A stretch of 64,000 nucleotides of DNA from Cylindrospermopsis curvispora GIHE-G1 (GCF_014489415.1 NZ_CP060822.1:62001-126000), one strand, 5' to 3'; positions 26,954 through 36,518 are shown, numbered from the stretch's first letter. Notes: a model not told the origin generated them from the letters alone. Translations and numbers: made by a program.

Positions 26954-27304
26954 CTAATAATTAATTGTTTTGGATAAAATTTGTTTTAACTTCTCACAAC
27001 TTTTTTGAATACTATCAATACTACCAGCGTTTATAAATCCATAGTAGTCTACCACATAAATGCGATTGTTCTGAACCCTTTGTCTTTCTCCCCCTGATAG
27101 CTGTTCTACTGGGCGATCGCCCAGTTTTTTCAGTTGGGTTAATTCCAAGGCAATTGATACTTGCTGTTGGTCTTCAACACTTAATTCCCATTGCCACCAG
27201 CACTGGTGAGGAGATCTACCTAAACTAACCAACTGTTGAACTGTTAAACCTTGGGGTATAATTTGTTGTTGTGGTAGAAATGCCAGTTTTCGTGCCACCT
27301 CCAT
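26954..27304 (-). pseudogene. Fused remnant of a siderophore/B12-type ABC system (ATPase fragment joined to binding-protein tail)
   Basis: The first ~76 residues match the middle of a FecE/BtuD-like ATPase: EVARKLAFLPQQ, GLTVQQLVSLGRSPHQ, LSGGERQR. The Walker A, Walker B and H-loop regions are missing. Straight after the signature the frame continues with VQNNRIYVVDYYGFINAGS and KSCEKLKQIL, the C-terminal end of an iron-siderophore (FecB/BtuF-like) binding protein. An in-frame deletion between an ATPase gene and a following binding-protein gene explains this. The 116-codon open frame starts just after stop codons that cut off the ATPase N-terminus. The product cannot be a transporter component. 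Confidence 0.8.
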
Positions 27305-27520
27305 AACTAAAGACTATTATGGTGAATTTGTCATCCTCAACCCAAAACCGTGAGCTGGTGTCATCTTATTGATTTTTCGAGTAAAGCGAACGCTTATTTT
27401 AGCGTACCAGTCAGCTACCTTTACATAAAAAGCATTATTCGTAGGGCTTTGGCTATTTCCGGAGATGTCTAAAGGTGTTGCTGGAGTAGATAATTTTCCA
27501 AGAGATATGGCGTAGAGTTT

Positions 27521-27916
27521 TCAATTTTCTAACCAATTATCTAGTTTTAAATTGGGAATATTGATAAAATCTTTGATATTATTAGTAACGAGAATATCGT
27601 TACGAGAACGGGCTACAGCAGCAATTAAAGCATCAAATTCTCCTGTTGGTTTACCAATTTTTCTGAGTTCGCTTTGAATCTTGCCAAATTCGATAGCTGC
27701 TTCTATTTCAAATGGTTCTACTGGTAGTAGTTCTATGAACTCAGTTAATGTTTCTAGATTTTTGGCTACCTGTTGAGAACAATAAACTCCTTTATAGAGT
27801 TCTGAAACTACGATGATGGATAGATAACATTGGCTAAAGTAGCGATTGAATTTAGCAACAGCTTGAGGGTTTTCGTTGAGTAGTGCTATGCAAATGTTGG
27901 TATCTAGTAGATACAT
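27521..27916 (-). CDS. VapC-like PIN-domain ribonuclease toxin
   Basis: A 131-residue PIN domain. Acidic metal-site residues appear as LLDTNICIAL at the N-terminus, VVSELYKG (about residue 38), EFDALIAAVA (about residue 95) and VTNNIKDF near the C-terminus, the order seen in VapC toxins that cut tRNA or rRNA. Its start overlaps the stop of the upstream gene by a single base (TAATG), the classic coupling of toxin-antitoxin pairs. The target RNA is unknown. Confidence 0.85.
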   Translation of the reverse strand: MYLLDTNICIALLNENPQAVAKFNRYFSQCYLSIIVVSELYKGVYCSQQVAKNLETLTEFIELLPVEPFEIEAAIEFGKIQSELRKIGKPTGEFDALIAAVARSRNDILVTNNIKDFINIPNLKLDNWLEN

Positions 27917-28224
27917 TAGTCGTTATCCTGATTATCAATTGAGTCTATAATTCTACCTTGATAAGTATGGCGTTCTTGGTCAATTTCTGCAAATATTTGG
28001 GTTAATTCAGGTTGATTTTTCCAAGTACCGAATAATTTATTTAGTTTAGCTAGTCTCTCCTGTTCTGTTAATGGTTGTTTTGGTTTTCTGATTTGGTTTT
28101 CAATAAATTCTAAGTCTATTATTTCTAAGTCTACTATGATTTCTGTTCCATCTGGAATATTGTTAAGTTGTTCTAATATTTCTATATTCTGTCCCCGTTT
28201 TATGCCTCTAACTTTCATTTTCAA
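27916..28224 (-). CDS. Putative antitoxin of the PIN toxin
   Basis: A 102-residue acidic protein immediately upstream of the PIN gene, with a one-base start-stop overlap. The N-terminal ~45 residues (VRGIKRGQNIEIL, then IPDGTEIIVDLEI) look like a short AbrB/SpoVT-like or prevent-host-death-like beta domain with 'PDG' turn. The C-terminal half (LTEQERLAKLNKLFGTWKN) is a helical tail that would wrap the toxin. The antitoxin role rests on gene order and size; a DNA-binding motif is not clear by eye. Confidence 0.65.
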   Translation of the reverse strand: MKMKVRGIKRGQNIEILEQLNNIPDGTEIIVDLEIIDLEFIENQIRKPKQPLTEQERLAKLNKLFGTWKNQPELTQIFAEIDQERHTYQGRIIDSIDNQDND

Positions 28225-28550
28225 TTTCCTCTTATTAATAGTTATTAGTTGACTAGTTGACTGTTTAATTTTCGGTGAGTTGATAACATTTTATTTGTCG
28301 GAATCCAGAAATGTTGAATGTCGTTACAAAACTTTATATCTTCCATCCAATGAACATAACTGATAGCTCACCGATTAGACCTGTTGGGAAATACTAATTA
28401 AAACGGCAGAAATCCTGATGCAGTCTAGCTTTGAGGAATTTTACGGTATAATTCCTGAAATCCTTTTGATGAATCTAACTGGCAATCGCTCCTCATTTTA
28501 GTATAAACTCCAGTAAAATGACTCTAAACAGGTTTAATAGGTATATCAAA
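28225..28550. other. Divergent promoter region between antitoxin and mtnP genes
   Basis: AT-rich spacer of about 325 bases between divergent genes. A GGAATT/AATTCC inverted repeat (28435-28455) spans a perfect -10 TATAAT at 28447-28452, about 100 bases before the chosen mtnP start; no good -35 is seen in front of it. No small gene is recognised. Confidence 0.35.
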
Positions 28551-29438
28551 ATGAACTCCGTAGATATTGGAATTATTGGTGGCAGTGGTTTATACAAAAT
28601 GTCAGCATTACAAGATGTGGAAGAACTGGATATTAAAACGCCCTTTGGTTCCCCATCTGATGCGATTATTATCGGTACTTTAGCGGGAGCAAGGGTTGCA
28701 TTTTTAGCTAGGCATGGTCGCAATCATGCCCTGTTACCGACTGAATTACCATTCCGCGCCAATATTTATGCCATGAAACAGTTGGGAGTCAAATACCTAC
28801 TTTCAGCTAGTGCTGTTGGTTCCTTGAGAGCAGAGGTAAAACCACTGGATATGGTGATTCCTGATCAGTTTATTGACCGGACTAAAAATCGTGTTTCTAC
28901 CTTTTTTGGAGAGGGAATTGTAGCCCATATTGCCTTTGGCAATCCCATTTGCCAAAATTTGGCAGCAGTTCTAGCAGATGCGATCGCATCTTTGAATTTA
29001 CCTGATGTTACTCTTCACCGTGAAGGTACTTACTTATGTATGGAAGGCCCTGCTTTTTCTACCAAAGCGGAATCAAATATGTACCGCAGTTGGGGAGCAA
29101 CGATAATTGGCATGACCAATTTAACTGAAGCCAAGTTAGCTAGAGAAGCGGAAATTGCCTATGCAACCCTAGCTTTAGTTACTGACTATGACTGTTGGCA
29201 TCCGGATCATGATCATGTGACGGTAGATATGGTGATCGCCAATTTACAAAAAAATGGCATAAATGCTCAAGAAGTAATCATAGAAACTGTGAAAAGATTA
29301 AGTGAAAATTCCCCCCCAAGTGAGGCCCATTCCGCACTAAAATACGCCATTCTCACAAATTTGGCCGATGTCCCCACAGAAACAAAACAAAAGTTGGGTC
29401 TGCTACTAGAAAAGTACTTGGAGACTGGCCGTGTTTAA
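28551..29438 (+). CDS. mtnP: S-methyl-5'-thioadenosine phosphorylase
   Basis: Cleaves methylthioadenosine with phosphate to adenine and 5-methylthioribose-1-phosphate in methionine salvage. The 295-residue protein has the PNP/MTAP motifs GIIGGSGLY at the N-terminus, [23 protein letters not shown] (about residue 52), [13 protein letters not shown] (about 108), [19 protein letters not shown] (about 164) and a DYDCWHPDH segment. The ATG used puts [11 protein letters not shown] at the N-terminus, the family norm; an ATG 33 bases upstream would add 11 residues. The stop overlaps the stop of the convergent caspase-like gene by 4 bases. Confidence 0.92.
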   Translation: MNSVDIGIIGGSGLYKMSALQDVEELDIKTPFGSPSDAIIIGTLAGARVAFLARHGRNHALLPTELPFRANIYAMKQLGVKYLLSASAVGSLRAEVKPLDMVIPDQFIDRTKNRVSTFFGEGIVAHIAFGNPICQNLAAVLADAIASLNLPDVTLHREGTYLCMEGPAFSTKAESNMYRSWGATIIGMTNLTEAKLAREAEIAYATLALVTDYDCWHPDHDHVTVDMVIANLQKNGINAQEVIIETVKRLSENSPPSEAHSALKYAILTNLADVPTETKQKLGLLLEKYLETGRV

Positions 29439-31639
29439 ACTGATTGAAAAACAAAATTAATGCTTGCCCAGTTATTCACATCTAGTACGTAAGAATCAGT
29501 ACTACTCACACTACTAGCAACATGCAAATCCTCTAGTATGGCTTGAGTCACATCCAGAGGATTAAATAGTTCACTAATAGACTGTTGATCTGTAGATTTA
29601 TTATATGAGCTTGCTAAAGCTAATAAAGTTTTGGTAAAAGGAGAAGTGCTGAAAATCAGTTGGTGTTCACAAAACAATGACTTTTTCGGCAATAACCAAC
29701 TAAAACTTTGACCATTCTGGGGAAATTGAAGTGATCCTCCCGGAGCAATCACAATCTGCTCTAACTCAGGTTGATTATCAGTCACATTTGGAGAGGAAAT
29801 TGCCCATGGGTAAAAAGCTACGGGAGTTTTATGATTATTTAACCCTACTAGCATACAATAAATTGGGCGATCGCCAAAATTTACCACCCGGTAGACCATG
29901 ATGCTATTAACTGGAACAGTAGGAACAGCTGCTGATTGGTCTGCAAATCTTTTTTGGCTTGTCCCATCCTGTAAGGAAACAGGAGAGGTTTCCCTTTCCC
30001 ACACTAGGTGACGTGAAATTGTACCGGACTGAGAAAAGAGATTTTTGCTAACAACTTCCAAGCTCACTTTCACAGACAATTGAGAAGAACCCTGATTTTC
30101 TGTCAGTCGCCATAATTTGATTGCCAGTAATTGAGAAAAGTTCCTAATTAGTCTTTGCACTGCTACTTTCACTAGTTCTCCTGGTTCCCCAGTGCTACTC
30201 TCCAGGAGTTCACCACCCAGGGAAAATAAACCATAACGAGCAGGGAGATTTGATAATTTACCAAAGATGTAGTCAGCACCCCGTTCTGGTGAAGTGATAT
30301 TTACTATACGGGTTAAGGCGGAAAAAGCACTAGTAGCATCTACACGCTCAATTCTTTCCAGTGCTGAATCTAAAGCTACTGTGAGGTTAATATTACGAGA
30401 CAAGACACGCACCGTCTCTTGCACTAATTGACCAATCTGTAAAGAATTACCGGTCTGTGCCTCTTTTCTAATAATTTGTGCTTTAGCTGTCAAACCACTA
30501 GAAGACTTGAAGACTAGTTGTTCTCCACCAACTGTAGCAAATCTGGAATTAACCCCATAATTTAACCATACTTGGGGTGGTAGTCCCCCCAACCATAACT
30601 GGGCTGTTTTCCCCTCTTGGTCAATACTGGTAACTACCCCTTGAGCACCAGTGGTTTCCAAGGGAAAATTCTCCGTAATTAAAACGGATGGGAAATTTTC
30701 CTTTGTAGTTAAGGTTAACAAATCTGGTTGTTGACGATTACCTAGTTTATATATATGATTATTAATCTCGGATAAGAGAATATGAATAGTTTTGGGCGGT
30801 ATAACTTCCCAAAGATACTGGGTCAGGGCGTAGGTGAATAAACCTGCACTAAAACCATAAAATAGGGACTCCCCTGGCGATTGGTCGGGTTGTGAACTGG
30901 CCCTTAAAATTATGGACTCATTCTTGCTTGAACTAACTCCCTTGGCAATGCCATTATTTATGGGCAAACCCCCTCTTAGGAGATGGTTCAAGAAATTCAG
31001 CTCTTGGGGATTTAATCTCTTGGTTGGGGGGGTCACCAAGGAGCGAAATCTTAACCCAGAAGGTTGGGATATGGTTTTGGGATAATAACCAGTATCTAAC
31101 ACTGCTGTTACCTTATCCGTGGGAACTAAACCCAATAATAACAACAGGGTTTCTTCTAACAGGTAGTTAGCAAAATTATTATCTTCTGTGTGGTTAGATC
31201 CATCCGACGCACTTTCATCCACGGGGATTAAAGCATGAGCCCCCCCTGGTAAGTCTTCTAATTGAACACGAGTGCCATAACCACTAAAATGGAAAACCAC
31301 CGCATCATCAGTCTTAACCTGCTTAATCAAATGCTCAGAAATGGCCGCTTCAATAAATTCTCGACTGGCTTGTTCCTCGGTTAAAGTCAGGATATCAGAA
31401 CTCAAAAACCCAAAACGGTGAATTAACAGTTCTTTTTGTAACTCAACATCGGTTAAGCAACCACTCAATGGAGGACTTTCTGGGTAGTTATTAATACCTA
31501 TTAGTAAAGCCAACTTGTGACTAGGGGGTGTTGCTAAGGCTTGATAATACTGACCTCCTAAACCTGACCATGCAAGGTTAGTCCATCCTGCAGTTCCCAG
31601 TATGGAAGCAATTCGTTGTAAAAATCCACGCCGTTTCAT
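29435..31639 (-). CDS. Pseudo-orthocaspase (caspase-fold, catalytic His-Cys replaced by Tyr-Gly), Tat-exported
   Basis: A 734-residue protein starting with a twin-arginine signal (KRRGFLQ then a hydrophobic run). The p20-like caspase domain runs over about residues 40-290: [43 protein letters not shown], then [11 protein letters not shown]. Active orthocaspases have SGHG and D(S/A)C at these places; here Tyr121 replaces His and Gly184 replaces Cys, so no protease activity is expected. Such YG/YS-type pseudo-orthocaspases are known from cyanobacteria. The C-terminal ~440 residues hold beta-rich, unassigned sequence (an '[19 protein letters not shown]' region near residue 590). It is expected to sit in the periplasm or thylakoid lumen. 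Role unknown. Confidence 0.88.
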   Translation of the reverse strand: MKRRGFLQRIASILGTAGWTNLAWSGLGGQYYQALATPPSHKLALLIGINNYPESPPLSGCLTDVELQKELLIHRFGFLSSDILTLTEEQASREFIEAAISEHLIKQVKTDDAVVFHFSGYGTRVQLEDLPGGAHALIPVDESASDGSNHTEDNNFANYLLEETLLLLLGLVPTDKVTAVLDTGYYPKTISQPSGLRFRSLVTPPTKRLNPQELNFLNHLLRGGLPINNGIAKGVSSSKNESIILRASSQPDQSPGESLFYGFSAGLFTYALTQYLWEVIPPKTIHILLSEINNHIYKLGNRQQPDLLTLTTKENFPSVLITENFPLETTGAQGVVTSIDQEGKTAQLWLGGLPPQVWLNYGVNSRFATVGGEQLVFKSSSGLTAKAQIIRKEAQTGNSLQIGQLVQETVRVLSRNINLTVALDSALERIERVDATSAFSALTRIVNITSPERGADYIFGKLSNLPARYGLFSLGGELLESSTGEPGELVKVAVQRLIRNFSQLLAIKLWRLTENQGSSQLSVKVSLEVVSKNLFSQSGTISRHLVWERETSPVSLQDGTSQKRFADQSAAVPTVPVNSIMVYRVVNFGDRPIYCMLVGLNNHKTPVAFYPWAISSPNVTDNQPELEQIVIAPGGSLQFPQNGQSFSWLLPKKSLFCEHQLIFSTSPFTKTLLALASSYNKSTDQQSISELFNPLDVTQAILEDLHVASSVSSTDSYVLDVNNWASINFVFQSV

Positions 31640-31744
31640 AAGTTAACTAGTAGCCCCGATTCCATCAGCTAATAGCTTAAATGGCAAAGGGCTAAAGAGT
31701 AAAGTTTGAAATTACACTTTTTTAGCTTTGCCGACAGAAGCCGC

Positions 31745-31770
31745 CCCACGCTCACTCTTAGGAGCGTGGG
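31745..31770. repeat. IS200/IS605-like end hairpin, remnant 1
   Basis: A perfect 9-bp stem, CCCACGCTC / GAGCGTGGG, with an 8-nt loop, followed by ATGAATGGCG. This stem plus 'GGGATGAAT' layout is what right ends (and TnpB guide-RNA tails) of cyanobacterial IS200/IS605 elements look like. No tnpA or tnpB frame adjoins it, so it is a solo end. A second hairpin, GTTCCCT/AGGGAAC, follows at 31796-31816. Assignment is from general pattern memory. Confidence 0.5.
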
Positions 31771-31938
31771 ATGAATGGCGCGTGAGTTGACGACAGTTCC
31801 CTGACTAATAGGGAACGAAAACGAACACTGTCTTATTCTGCCGATATGATCTTCTTCTCCATTACAGCAGTTTTCCTAAATGAGTAAAAATGCTCAGGGA
31901 CGGAAGGTAAGGCCTGTGAAAACCAGATTCTTATAACT

Positions 31939-33880
31939 GTGTGTTCATGTAGGTGTAAATCCTACCCCCTAGGTGCAAGGGTGACAGCATCATCCTTACG
32001 GTAGCGACTAGCCATCAATCCGTAAAGCAGGAAGAGAAGGCGTTCTTACTGGGAGCCCAACCTGGTACACGTCGAGCAAAGTACCCATGAGTAGTAAACA
32101 AAGATGTGTTGGAAGCGTCGTGATTCTAAACCAGCCAAATGAGGCTGACAGGCTGGAACCAAAAGGTAAAGGATAAGGAAACGGCTACTTGTTACTAGAC
32201 CGTTATGCACTTCCGATAAACCCGGCGTAGAACATCACTCTAAAGGTACACAGAATGAACGCACGGAACGAAGTAACCCCTTGTTAGCTCTTTTAGAAGG
32301 TCGAATCTAAAAGTAGGTGCTAACCGGATGCTACAAGCGGGAAAGACTGAGTCAGAAGCGAACGCTTAGGGTAATGCCTAAGATATGCTGACAGATTTAC
32401 GGTGATATGGACGATAAAGTTGTTAGTAGGAATTATGTCTAAAACGAGTGTAAAGACTACGGTAGAATGGAACATGATTAACTGGAAACAGTTAGAACGT
32501 CGTGTATACAAAATCCAAAAACGAATTTATCAAGCCTCAGCCCGTGGGGATGTCAAGGTGGTTCGTGGACTCCAAAAGGTGCTGATGAAATCCTGGTCGG
32601 CCAAAGCTTTGGCTACACGCAGGGTAACTCAAGACAATTAAGGAAAGAAAACCGCCGGGGTTGATGGAGTTAAAGCTTTATCGCCCAGCGAAAGACTGGA
32701 ATTGGTAGAAGAGTTAAAACTAGGGTCTAAACCCAAACCAACCAGAAGAGTCTGGATAGACAAACCTGGGAGGGATGAGAAAAGACCACTAGGAATACCT
32801 ACAATGTATGATAGGGCATTACAAGCACTTGTCAAACTAGCTTTAGAGCCAGAATGGGAAGCCAAGTTTGAGCCTAACTCATATGGATTTAGACCAGGAC
32901 GCTCATGTCATGATGCCATACAAGCAATATTCAAGGCCATCAGATACAAACCCAAGTTTGTATTAGATGCTGATATTGCTAAGTGTTTTGACAAGACTAA
33001 CCATCAATCATTGCTAAAGAAAATGAACACCTACCCAAAACTACGTCGTCAAATCAAGGCATGGTTAAAAGCAGGTGTGGTTAATAGCAAAGTCCTGTTT
33101 CCTACAGAAGAAGGCACACCACAAGGTGGTGTTATATCCCCTCTACTGGCAAATGTAGCCTTACACGGTATGGAGGAAATTCTTAAAGAATATGCTTCAA
33201 AATTACCAGGTAAAGGCTCTAAAAGGGACAAAGCTAATGCAATATCAATCATCAGATATGCAGATGATTTTGTCATCTTGCATGAAAATTTAGCAGTTAT
33301 TGAACAATGCAGGGAAATCTTAGTTAAATGGCTAAATGAAATGGGGTTGGAATTAAAACCCAGTAAGACCAGATTAGCACATACTTTGTATGAACACCAA
33401 ACAGAGAAACCAGGATTTGATTCTCTTGGCTTCAATGTGAGGCAATACTCAGTTGGTAAATACAACTCAGGATTGAATACTAACAAGGAAATACTAGGAT
33501 TTAAAACCGTCATCACTCCATCTCAGAAATCGGTCAGGAATCACTACGAAAAGATTTCCATTACCATTAAAAGAAACTTACCAACACCACAACTAGGACT
33601 GATAAGTAATCTCAACCCGATAATTCGGGGATGGTGTAATTACTACTCATCAGTTGTAAGTAAGGAAATCTTCAATAGTATCTCTAATCAGGTGCACCGA
33701 CGACTGTACAGATGGGCAAAACGCCGACACCCCAACAAAACCGATAAATGGATAGCCAATAAATACTGGCATACCATCGGAGGCAACCACTGGGAATTTG
33801 CAGTAAAAATGGATGATAAGTTTATCAAACTGTATAGACACCCAGAGACTCCCATTGTACGTCATAGAAGAGTCGTTGAG
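31939..33880 (+). mobile_element. Decayed group II intron (5' ribozyme region plus interrupted maturase, 3' end missing)
   Basis: The block begins near GTGTG, a plausible intron 5' end, and holds about 500 bases of structured non-coding sequence typical of cyanobacterial intron domains I-IV (for example CATCATCCTTACGGTAGCGA and GGTGCTAACCGGATGCTAC). A reverse transcriptase-maturase frame follows. No domain V (the GAGCCG...CGGTTC hairpin) is visible before the sat gene, which begins only a few bases after the maturase frame ends. The element therefore appears 3'-truncated and unable to splice. The left boundary is an estimate. Confidence 0.75.
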
Positions 33881-33964
33881 AAGCCCACACTCACCTGTAA
33901 GGGAGTGTGTGGAGTATGTCACGTTATCTGTAATTTGCCAAATGTCAACGGGTGGTTCAAGTAG
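32435..33964 (+). pseudogene. Group II intron reverse transcriptase/maturase, interrupted by an internal stop
   Basis: From the ATG the frame reads MSKTSVKTTVEWNMINWKQL and onward to RRVTQDN, then TAA at 32639-32641, then GKKTAGVDGVKALSP in the same frame; intact relatives have a sense codon here. Beyond it are the RT blocks: YGFRPGRSCHDAI, ADIAKCFD, GTPQGGVISPLLAN, the catalytic IIRYADDFVI (RT5) and the thumb/maturase region GLISNLNPIIRGWCNYYSSV. The usual C-terminal HNH endonuclease is missing: after HPETPIVRHRRVV the sequence changes character, with a hairpin of IS605-like appearance, and stops. Without readthrough only a 68-residue fragment or an N-truncated RT (ATG at 32702-like) can be made. 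Confidence 0.85.
33886..33909. repeat. IS200/IS605-like end hairpin, remnant 2, at the intron truncation point
   Basis: CACACTC pairs with GAGTGTG (7-bp stem, 10-nt loop). It is preceded by GAGAAGCC and followed by TGGAGTATGTCACG, a common flank pattern at right ends of cyanobacterial IS200/IS605-type elements. It lies exactly where the maturase stops resembling its family, so an IS end is a plausible cause of the intron truncation. The call rests on pattern memory only. Confidence 0.45.
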
Positions 33965-33968
33965 TATA

Positions 33969-35153
33969 CTATACTAAAGCTGGTTGTCCAATACGCATGG
34001 CTCGTGCCAATTCTGCTGCTACTTCAGGACGAGAAAACTCAGGTGGTGGTAACTCACCACGACGCAACATTTCTCTAACCTTTGTCCCTGAGAGATGAAC
34101 TCGCTCTGCTGGGGTACTGGGACTAGTTTTAGTTGTAGCCATTTGTTTAGTACGGGTACAATAGAAAGCATGTTCAAATTTCATTGGTACAATGCCCAAT
34201 TCTGAAGGTTCAAACTCATCGAAAATATATTGGGCATCATAGGTACCATAATAGTCACCCACACCCGCATGGTCCCTCCCAACTATAAAATGGGTACAAC
34301 CATAGTTCTTGCGAACTATTGCATGGAAAATAGCTTCCCTAGGTCCAGCATAGCGCATGGCAGCAGGGTTAATTGCTAAAATCACCCGATCTAATGGATA
34401 ATAGTGCTCGATTAAAATTTCATAGCAGCGCATACGAACATCCGCTGGAATATCATCTTCCTTGGTAGCGCCCACCAGGGGATGTAGAAATAGACCATCA
34501 ACGGTTTCTAAAGCACACTTTTGAATGTATTCATGGGCCCGGTGGATGGGGTTACGAGTTTGAAAGCCCACAATAGTTTTCCAGCCTTTTTCTCGGAACA
34601 TTTGTCGAGAAGCTGCAGGGTCTATTTGGTAGGTGGGAAAGTGGGGGTGAGCATTACGTTGCAGTAACCAGATATCCCCAGCCAGATTCACAGAACCCTG
34701 GGTATATACTACTTGAACTCCTGGATGTTGGGCTTCATCTGTGCGATAGACATTCACAGCTTCGCGCTTTTTATTGTAGGTATACTTTTCACTGAGTTCC
34801 AATACGCCAATATATTCACCTTGGGAGTTATCTAGACGCACTAACCCACCCACCTGCAAAGGACTTCCCACTTCTTCTGTCACAGACAAAGTGATGGGAA
34901 TTGACCAAACTACACCATTAGCCAGACGCATTTCCTCTACTACACGGTTGTAGTCCACCTGGTTCATAAAACCAGTTAAAGGACTAAAACCACCAATGGC
35001 TATCATTTCTAAGTCTGAAACAGCCCGCTCATCCAGGATCACTCTTGGTAGAAACTCAGCCTTAGCAAGAAAAAATTCTTTTTGTTCTGGTGAAGCAACT
35101 CGGTTTATTAACTGTCCGCCGTGGGGGGCGATCGCATCTCGATGGTAACTCAA
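33969..35153 (-). CDS. sat: Sulfate adenylyltransferase (ATP sulfurylase)
   Basis: Makes adenosine-5'-phosphosulfate from sulfate and ATP, the first step of sulfate assimilation. The single-subunit Sat is recognised by [12 protein letters not shown] near the start, [18 protein letters not shown] with the HxxH ATP-binding motif, and [17 protein letters not shown]. The start chosen is a TTG with GGAAGG a few bases upstream, giving 394 residues with the family-typical N-terminus; an in-frame GTG 75 bases further upstream would add about 25 residues not found in the family. The 3' end abuts the decayed intron and IS-like hairpin, only 4 bases from the maturase frame. Confidence 0.93.
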   Translation of the reverse strand: MSYHRDAIAPHGGQLINRVASPEQKEFFLAKAEFLPRVILDERAVSDLEMIAIGGFSPLTGFMNQVDYNRVVEEMRLANGVVWSIPITLSVTEEVGSPLQVGGLVRLDNSQGEYIGVLELSEKYTYNKKREAVNVYRTDEAQHPGVQVVYTQGSVNLAGDIWLLQRNAHPHFPTYQIDPAASRQMFREKGWKTIVGFQTRNPIHRAHEYIQKCALETVDGLFLHPLVGATKEDDIPADVRMRCYEILIEHYYPLDRVILAINPAAMRYAGPREAIFHAIVRKNYGCTHFIVGRDHAGVGDYYGTYDAQYIFDEFEPSELGIVPMKFEHAFYCTRTKQMATTKTSPSTPAERVHLSGTKVREMLRRGELPPPEFSRPEVAAELARAMRIGQPALV

Positions 35154-35356
35154 GGTGATCCTTCCGTAATTTAGTAATTTATAGTTTTGTTGCCAATCAA
35201 TTAATAAGTTATCAAATGCTTGGTGCACTGTCCTAGTACTTTGGCAAAAAAATTTCTTGGTGGTGCCCTAAGCGATCACCTAAAAGTCCATCAATCAACA
35301 AGCTCTGCATCAAAAAGTCTTTTCGTGGAGATAGGAAACAGTTTTGGCTCTCCACC

Positions 35357-35380
35357 TAGGACTTTTCAATGCAAGTCCTA
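35357..35380 (-). terminator. Terminator-like hairpin after thf1
   Basis: TAGGACTT and AAGTCCTA form a perfect 8-bp stem with an 8-nt loop, directly after the thf1 stop codon. A second hairpin (GTGGAGA/TCTCCAC, 35325-35355) follows it in the direction of transcription. T-runs are weak. The pair separates thf1 from sat. Confidence 0.5.
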
Positions 35381-35381
35381 A

Positions 35382-36086
35382 TTACTCATTAGTTGGGGGA
35401 AGAACGGTGTCACTAGATTTCTGCTGACGCTGGTCACGCTTCTTGCGGTCCGCAGCCAGCATATCCGCCATAACTATTAGAGCCTGTTCCATCTTATCAA
35501 GATTAGAACGATATAAGTCTAAATCCTTATTTAGTTTATCCTCAGACAATTTTAAACCTTGAGCAATGACTGCAATAGCTTGATTGCGCTGAGTTTCATC
35601 CTTGACAAATTCAGGATCTGACAATTCCAATAAGGAGAATAAACCAATAGCCAACAAACGACTGTATTTAAAATTGGGATTTTGGGCTATGGCTTGTAGT
35701 TCCCCTTGGATATTAGCATCTTGATCCAATGGGGTAGTTTGACTGCACCAAGCAATTAAGTCTTTGACAGGAAAAGATTTAGCTATAGCCTTGAGCTTAG
35801 CTGCATCCTGGCGATACACCTGGGGATCCTGCTCCACAGCACAAATGATGGCATTAAAAATAGATACTAGATCCTCGGATGGTTGGTAGCCCTGCATAAA
35901 GCGGTCAAAAGTTGTGACAACCCCTAAGGCATAGATTGAATTGTAGCTAAAATCTACATTGACTGACAGCAAGTGCATCTCTACCATCAATTCCTCTACT
36001 ACCCGACGGTAAATAGTGTTGATGGGGCGGGTATGACGGCTATAGAAAGTTCGCTTTGTATCAGAGACAGTACGGAAGTTATTCAC
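35382..36086 (-). CDS. thf1: Thf1/Psb29, photosystem II biogenesis protein
   Basis: A 234-residue protein matching the Thf1/Psb29 family across its length: VSDTKRTFYSRHTRPINTIYRRVVEELMVEMHLLSVN near the start, FMQGYQPSEDLVSIFNAI, and a charged C-terminal helical region (LYRSNLDKMEQALIVMADMLAADRKKR). In cyanobacteria Psb29 works with FtsH proteases in PSII repair and thylakoid formation. No signal peptide is present, consistent with the cytoplasmic/thylakoid-surface location. It is a single gene, followed by tandem hairpins. Confidence 0.95.
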   Translation of the reverse strand: MNNFRTVSDTKRTFYSRHTRPINTIYRRVVEELMVEMHLLSVNVDFSYNSIYALGVVTTFDRFMQGYQPSEDLVSIFNAIICAVEQDPQVYRQDAAKLKAIAKSFPVKDLIAWCSQTTPLDQDANIQGELQAIAQNPNFKYSRLLAIGLFSLLELSDPEFVKDETQRNQAIAVIAQGLKLSEDKLNKDLDLYRSNLDKMEQALIVMADMLAADRKKRDQRQQKSSDTVLPPTNE

Positions 36087-36164
36087 AAGGAAAATGTTAA
36101 GGGCAATGTATTGTTATTTCCTATTCTAACAAAAAGCCGTCCTTTCTTAGATTCAGTTGTGCAT

Positions 36165-36518
36165 TCAAAAAGGAATAGTAAAAGCTTCCTCTTCTGTTTC
36201 ACAGATTTCAAACACAGTATCCATCATGGTGACCTCAAAAACGAGTTTTGCATCTGGATGAATATTACAAATGCGAAAAGTTCTATTTAACTTGTTTGCA
36301 TCACGCATTCCAGCTACCAAGGAAGTTAAACCAGAGCTATCAATAAAATCTACTCCTCCCAAATTCACCACTAGATGACAAGTCTTCTTACTAATACACT
36401 CCTGTAACTTTAATCTAAATTCCCAAGCAGTTGTAATATCAAGGCGACCCGCTGGTGCTAAAACAATTACAGTTTCATCGCTTTTAGTCTGATAGCTTTT
36501 TTCTTGTATAGAGAGCAT
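36165..36518 (-). CDS. STAS-domain anti-sigma factor antagonist-like protein
   Basis: A 117-residue single STAS domain with the conserved phosphorylation loop VDFIDSSGLTSLVAGM (about residue 61; the second Ser is the usual acceptor). VIVLAPAGRLDITTAWEFRLKLQECI is the N-terminal strand-helix pair. Such proteins bind a serine kinase/anti-sigma factor in partner-switching pathways; in cyanobacteria they usually act in stress or carbon signalling. No kinase or phosphatase gene lies beside it here, so the partner is elsewhere. Confidence 0.9.
   Translation of the reverse strand: MLSIQEKSYQTKSDETVIVLAPAGRLDITTAWEFRLKLQECISKKTCHLVVNLGGVDFIDSSGLTSLVAGMRDANKLNRTFRICNIHPDAKLVFEVTMMDTVFEICETEEEAFTIPF

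Noticed and set aside
31640-31938. Possible CRISPR-like or tandem-repeat array near the intron
   Set aside because: The hairpins differ in sequence and spacing; there is no regularly spaced direct repeat.
33049-33516. 155-codon minus-strand open frame
   Set aside because: Lies antisense to the conserved reverse transcriptase blocks (YADD, RT4).
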